From the NCBI GenBank assembly GCA_014360385.1, contig JACIXO010000084.1, positions 1-6,073 on the forward strand: DNA of 6,073 bases. Reading direction: 5' to 3'. Origin of the DNA: Actinomycetota bacterium (GTDB taxonomy: Bacteria; Actinomycetota; Humimicrobiia; Humimicrobiales; Humimicrobiaceae). A program made the translations under genes and the position numbers. Within the stretch, counting starts at the first letter, position 1. Every line of letters starts with the position of its first letter. Shown here piece by piece: positions 4,310 through 6,073 of the stretch. The notes under the pieces are model-generated. The model was not told the DNA's origin, made no database searches, and worked only from the letters and a program-made list of their open reading frames with translations.

Positions 4310-5677
4310 ATGAATGCTACGAAAAATATCATGAATGAGGGGGAGGGTTTTCAGAAATTTCTGTCGGATCTTGGTATTAATGATATTTTGAAGATAGAGG
4401 AAGACCTTGGGAATGGCTATGTAAGGCTTAAAATTTCCGAAGCCGAAAGAAGGCAGGCCTTACAGGACATAAAGTGTATAGAAGACATTATCGTTGAGTT
4501 GTTAAGAAACAGTAGAGATGCAAAAAGTAGAAATATTTTTATTGGAACTCGCAAAAGCTCTGCCAGACGAATTATACATTTTATAGACGATGGGGTAGGG
4601 ATACCCCCTGACTTTCATAATGTTATTTTTGAATCCAGAGTCACATCCAAGCTTGAAGATGGGGTAAGTGATTCCTATGGCTTTCATGGAAGGGGTATGG
4701 CTCTTTTCTCTATAAAACTTAATGTAGAGGAAATAAAAATTACCTATTCTAACGAGATGAGGGGAACATCAATATATCTGGTAGCTAATCTGGATAAAAT
4801 TCCTGAGAAAAAAGACCAATCTATTCTACCTGAGGTTGTAGAAAGTGATGGAAAAGTCGAAATCAGGGGAGGGGTCAATAACATAATAAAAACTTTAATA
4901 AATTTCAGTCTTCAAAATGAAGATATAAATATTTTTTATGGAACACCAGCCCAAATTCTTGCCACTATGAGAAAAGCTGCTATTAGGGAAAATAAAGCTC
5001 CGGGCTCAAGGAAGGAAAAAATAGGTGATGATTGTGCTAAATTTTATGATTGGGATGATTTTTTTAAGTACATAGAAAATAAGAAAGTAAAAGTGACAGA
5101 GATTCCGGGGCTTGTAGATAATTATAGTTTGATGGAAGAAGTAGCCACAAGGATATTTAACATGAATCTATCAACACGGACTGTTCAGAGGATAGTTTAT
5201 AACGAAATATCTCCTCTAAAACCACTAAACAAATGTTATCTTGATTATTTAAGCCACCCTGAGGTGAAGGAGAATTTTGTACGCATGCGCGTATGTTCTG
5301 AAGAAGAAAAAAGCATTGGTGATGAGAAAGAAGCTAGTAGTTCTGGCAATAATAATAGTACTTATAAAAGTGCAGATAGTATAAACAATATAGATGGTAT
5401 AAACAATATAGATACTGAACATAAAGGTAATTTAGAAGCCAGAAAATCTAAAGGAGAGAAAAAAAACTGGGGAGGAGCGAGTCAGGGAATAAATCTATAT
5501 GATGAATTAAACCTAATAGGTAGGTTTAAAGATGAAGAAGTAAGATGTATAATTAGTGCTATAGAAGAAAAAGTTAGAGAGATAGGAAGGAAGTACTTTA
5601 TTACTCCAGGCAATATAGAAATTAAAAGAGCAAATAACATATTAAACATATTAATAGAACTAAAGGAAAAAAACTGA
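4310..5677 (+). CDS. GHKL (MutL/Hsp90-type) ATPase of unknown role
   Basis: A 455-residue cytoplasmic protein that I cannot assign to a named family. Residues about 50-160 carry a Bergerat ATP-binding fold: N-box ELLRNSRDA at 63-71 (E63 and N67 as likely catalytic base and magnesium ligand), G1 box DDGVGI at 93-98, and G2/lid GFHGRGMALFSI at 124-135. The N-box and lid are closest in style to MutL, MORC and Hsp90 ATPases, and there is no histidine-kinase H-box or receiver domain, so a sensor kinase is unlikely. Residues about 200-325 look helical and mixed. A hydrophilic low-complexity linker (about 335-390, rich in S, N, D, K) contains a duplicated INNID unit and leads to a small C-terminal domain (about 393-455). 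It lies 55 nt after rny and 27 nt before spoVS, suggesting co-expression with both. The start is weakly supported: only GGGA-type bases precede it, and Met8 is a possible alternative start. A role in RNA turnover or sporulation is inferred from position only. Confidence 0.85.
   Translation: MNATKNIMNEGEGFQKFLSDLGINDILKIEEDLGNGYVRLKISEAERRQALQDIKCIEDIIVELLRNSRDAKSRNIFIGTRKSSARRIIHFIDDGVGIPPDFHNVIFESRVTSKLEDGVSDSYGFHGRGMALFSIKLNVEEIKITYSNEMRGTSIYLVANLDKIPEKKDQSILPEVVESDGKVEIRGGVNNIIKTLINFSLQNEDINIFYGTPAQILATMRKAAIRENKAPGSRKEKIGDDCAKFYDWDDFFKYIENKKVKVTEIPGLVDNYSLMEEVATRIFNMNLSTRTVQRIVYNEISPLKPLNKCYLDYLSHPEVKENFVRMRVCSEEEKSIGDEKEASSSGNNNSTYKSADSINNIDGINNIDTEHKGNLEARKSKGEKKNWGGASQGINLYDELNLIGRFKDEEVRCIISAIEEKVREIGRKYFITPGNIEIKRANNILNILIELKEKN
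5379..5414 (+). repeat. In-frame 18-bp tandem repeat inside the ATPase gene
   Basis: Two adjoining 18-bp units (GTATAAACAATATAGAT plus one variable base) at 5379-5396 and 5397-5414 encode a repeated INNID segment in the flexible linker. Eighteen bases keep the frame, so gain or loss of units would only change linker length. It was probably made by replication slippage. Confidence 0.75.
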
Positions 5678-5704
5678 AAAGTTAAAGCAGGGTTAAAGTA
5701 AGGT

Positions 5705-5965
5705 ATGAAGTTACTTAAAGTTTCTTCTAAGTCCAGGCCCAATGCTGTAGCAGGAGCAATTGCCGGAATTATTCGAAGTGAGGGTAAACTCCAGATTCAA
5801 ACTATAGGCGCAGGAGCTTTGAATCAAACTATTAAAGGTATAGCTATAGCAAGGGGATATATCGCTCCCACAGGTCAGGAACTTGTATGCATACCCTTTT
5901 TTAAGGATATAGAAGTAAATGGACAAATAAAGACCGCGATAGTCCTGACTGTGGAATTAAGGTAA
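5705..5965 (+). CDS. spoVS: Stage V sporulation protein S
   Basis: This 86-residue protein has exactly the usual SpoVS length and a strongly conserved sequence: KVSSKSRPNAVAGAIAGIIR near the start, IGAGALNQTIKGIAIARGYI in the middle (about residues 34-53), and a closing hydrophobic strand ending VELR. SpoVS is a small Alba-like protein of spore formers, also found in some non-sporulating bacteria, that affects septation and coat assembly in sporulation. Its fold suggests nucleic-acid binding, but its molecular action is not settled. The ATG has AGGG (5689-5692) at 12-nt spacing and AAGG almost touching it, so the ribosome binding site is imperfect. The gene follows the ATPase gene by 27 nt and rny lies one gene further upstream. 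No convincing sigma-H promoter directly precedes it, so it may be read from upstream. No intrinsic terminator is visible behind it. Confidence 0.97.
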   Translation: MKLLKVSSKSRPNAVAGAIAGIIRSEGKLQIQTIGAGALNQTIKGIAIARGYIAPTGQELVCIPFFKDIEVNGQIKTAIVLTVELR

Positions 5966-5994
5966 AACATTTTCATTCATTTTTGTTCTTCTTT

Positions 5995-6024
5995 TTGTCC
6001 ATCCTCTGTCCTATTGTGTATAAT
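5995..6024 (+). promoter_or_regulatory. Possible sigma-A promoter for the next gene
   Basis: TTGTCC (5995-6000) and a perfect TATAAT (6019-6024) are separated by 18 nt, giving a start near 6031. A second TATAAT at 6035-6040 lacks a clear -35. The gene it would serve lies beyond the window edge; no start codon with a ribosome binding site is seen before 6073. Confidence 0.4.
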
Positions 6025-6073
6025 AACATAACTATATAATTTCTTTTATACTTTATCTAAGTCTAAGGTGCTT

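Noticed and set aside
4294..4338. 14-codon frame MGMGKYECYEKYHE overlapping the start of the ATPase gene
   Set aside because: It is very short, its AGGA is only 3 nt from the ATG, and it overlaps the well-supported ATPase frame; no evidence for translational coupling.
5484..5507. Sigma-H-like promoter for spoVS (GGGAATA ... GAAT) inside the ATPase gene
   Set aside because: The spacer is about 9 nt where 11-12 is expected, and the -35 deviates from AGGA; too weak to annotate.
4310..5677. Histidine kinase annotation for the GHKL protein
   Set aside because: It lacks an H-box/dimerisation helix and sensor or membrane segments, and its N-box and lid are MutL/Hsp90-like.

Overview
The window suggests an AT-rich, endospore-forming, probably anaerobic member of the Bacillota (Clostridia, Halanaerobia or Natranaerobiia type). 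The grounds are a canonical SpoVS, a full-length membrane-anchored RNase Y, a nickel-hydrogenase maturation factor (HypA), sigma-A-like promoters and strong AAGGAG-type ribosome binding sites. I cannot name the species.

Layout: (1) Positions 1-128, minus strand: the N-terminal 42 codons of a probable PlsY (acyl-phosphate glycerol-3-phosphate acyltransferase). (2) Positions 129-710: no gene. This stretch holds a minus-strand promoter and a small palindrome for plsY, three 11-bp direct repeats abutting a perfect TATAAT, a large nested inverted repeat (342-564) whose GC-rich core (387-527) folds into a tight three-way junction, and a plus-strand promoter with two abutting leader hairpins for the next gene. 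(3) 711-1556: soluble PAS-GGDEF diguanylate cyclase. (4) 1622-1966: HypA without hypB next to it. (5) 1967-2712: 746 bp without a gene. A good sigma-A promoter (1998-2026) would drive a roughly 655-nt RNA that ends at an intrinsic terminator (2659-2689) directly in front of the rny ribosome binding site. An 18-nt segment near the start of that RNA is perfectly complementary to a segment overlapping the terminator's 5' arm, about 560 nt away. (6) 2713-4254: rny (RNase Y). (7) 4310-5677: an unrecognised GHKL/MutL-like ATPase. (8) 5705-5965: spoVS. (9) 5966-6073: AT-rich, with a probable promoter for a gene beyond the edge.

All full genes lie on the plus strand. rny, the ATPase gene and spoVS are closely spaced (55 and 27 nt) and look co-transcribed. 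This would link RNA turnover (RNase Y), an ATP-driven conformational protein of unknown role and a sporulation regulator. c-di-GMP synthesis and hydrogenase maturation sit upstream in what may be a separate two-gene unit.

The most interesting material is non-coding. The first item is the long structured rny leader, or independent RNA, with its terminator and antiterminator geometry; it is a candidate for feedback control of RNase Y. The second is the 342-564 palindromic element behind an activator-type promoter. Both are read directly from base complementarity; their functions are inference.
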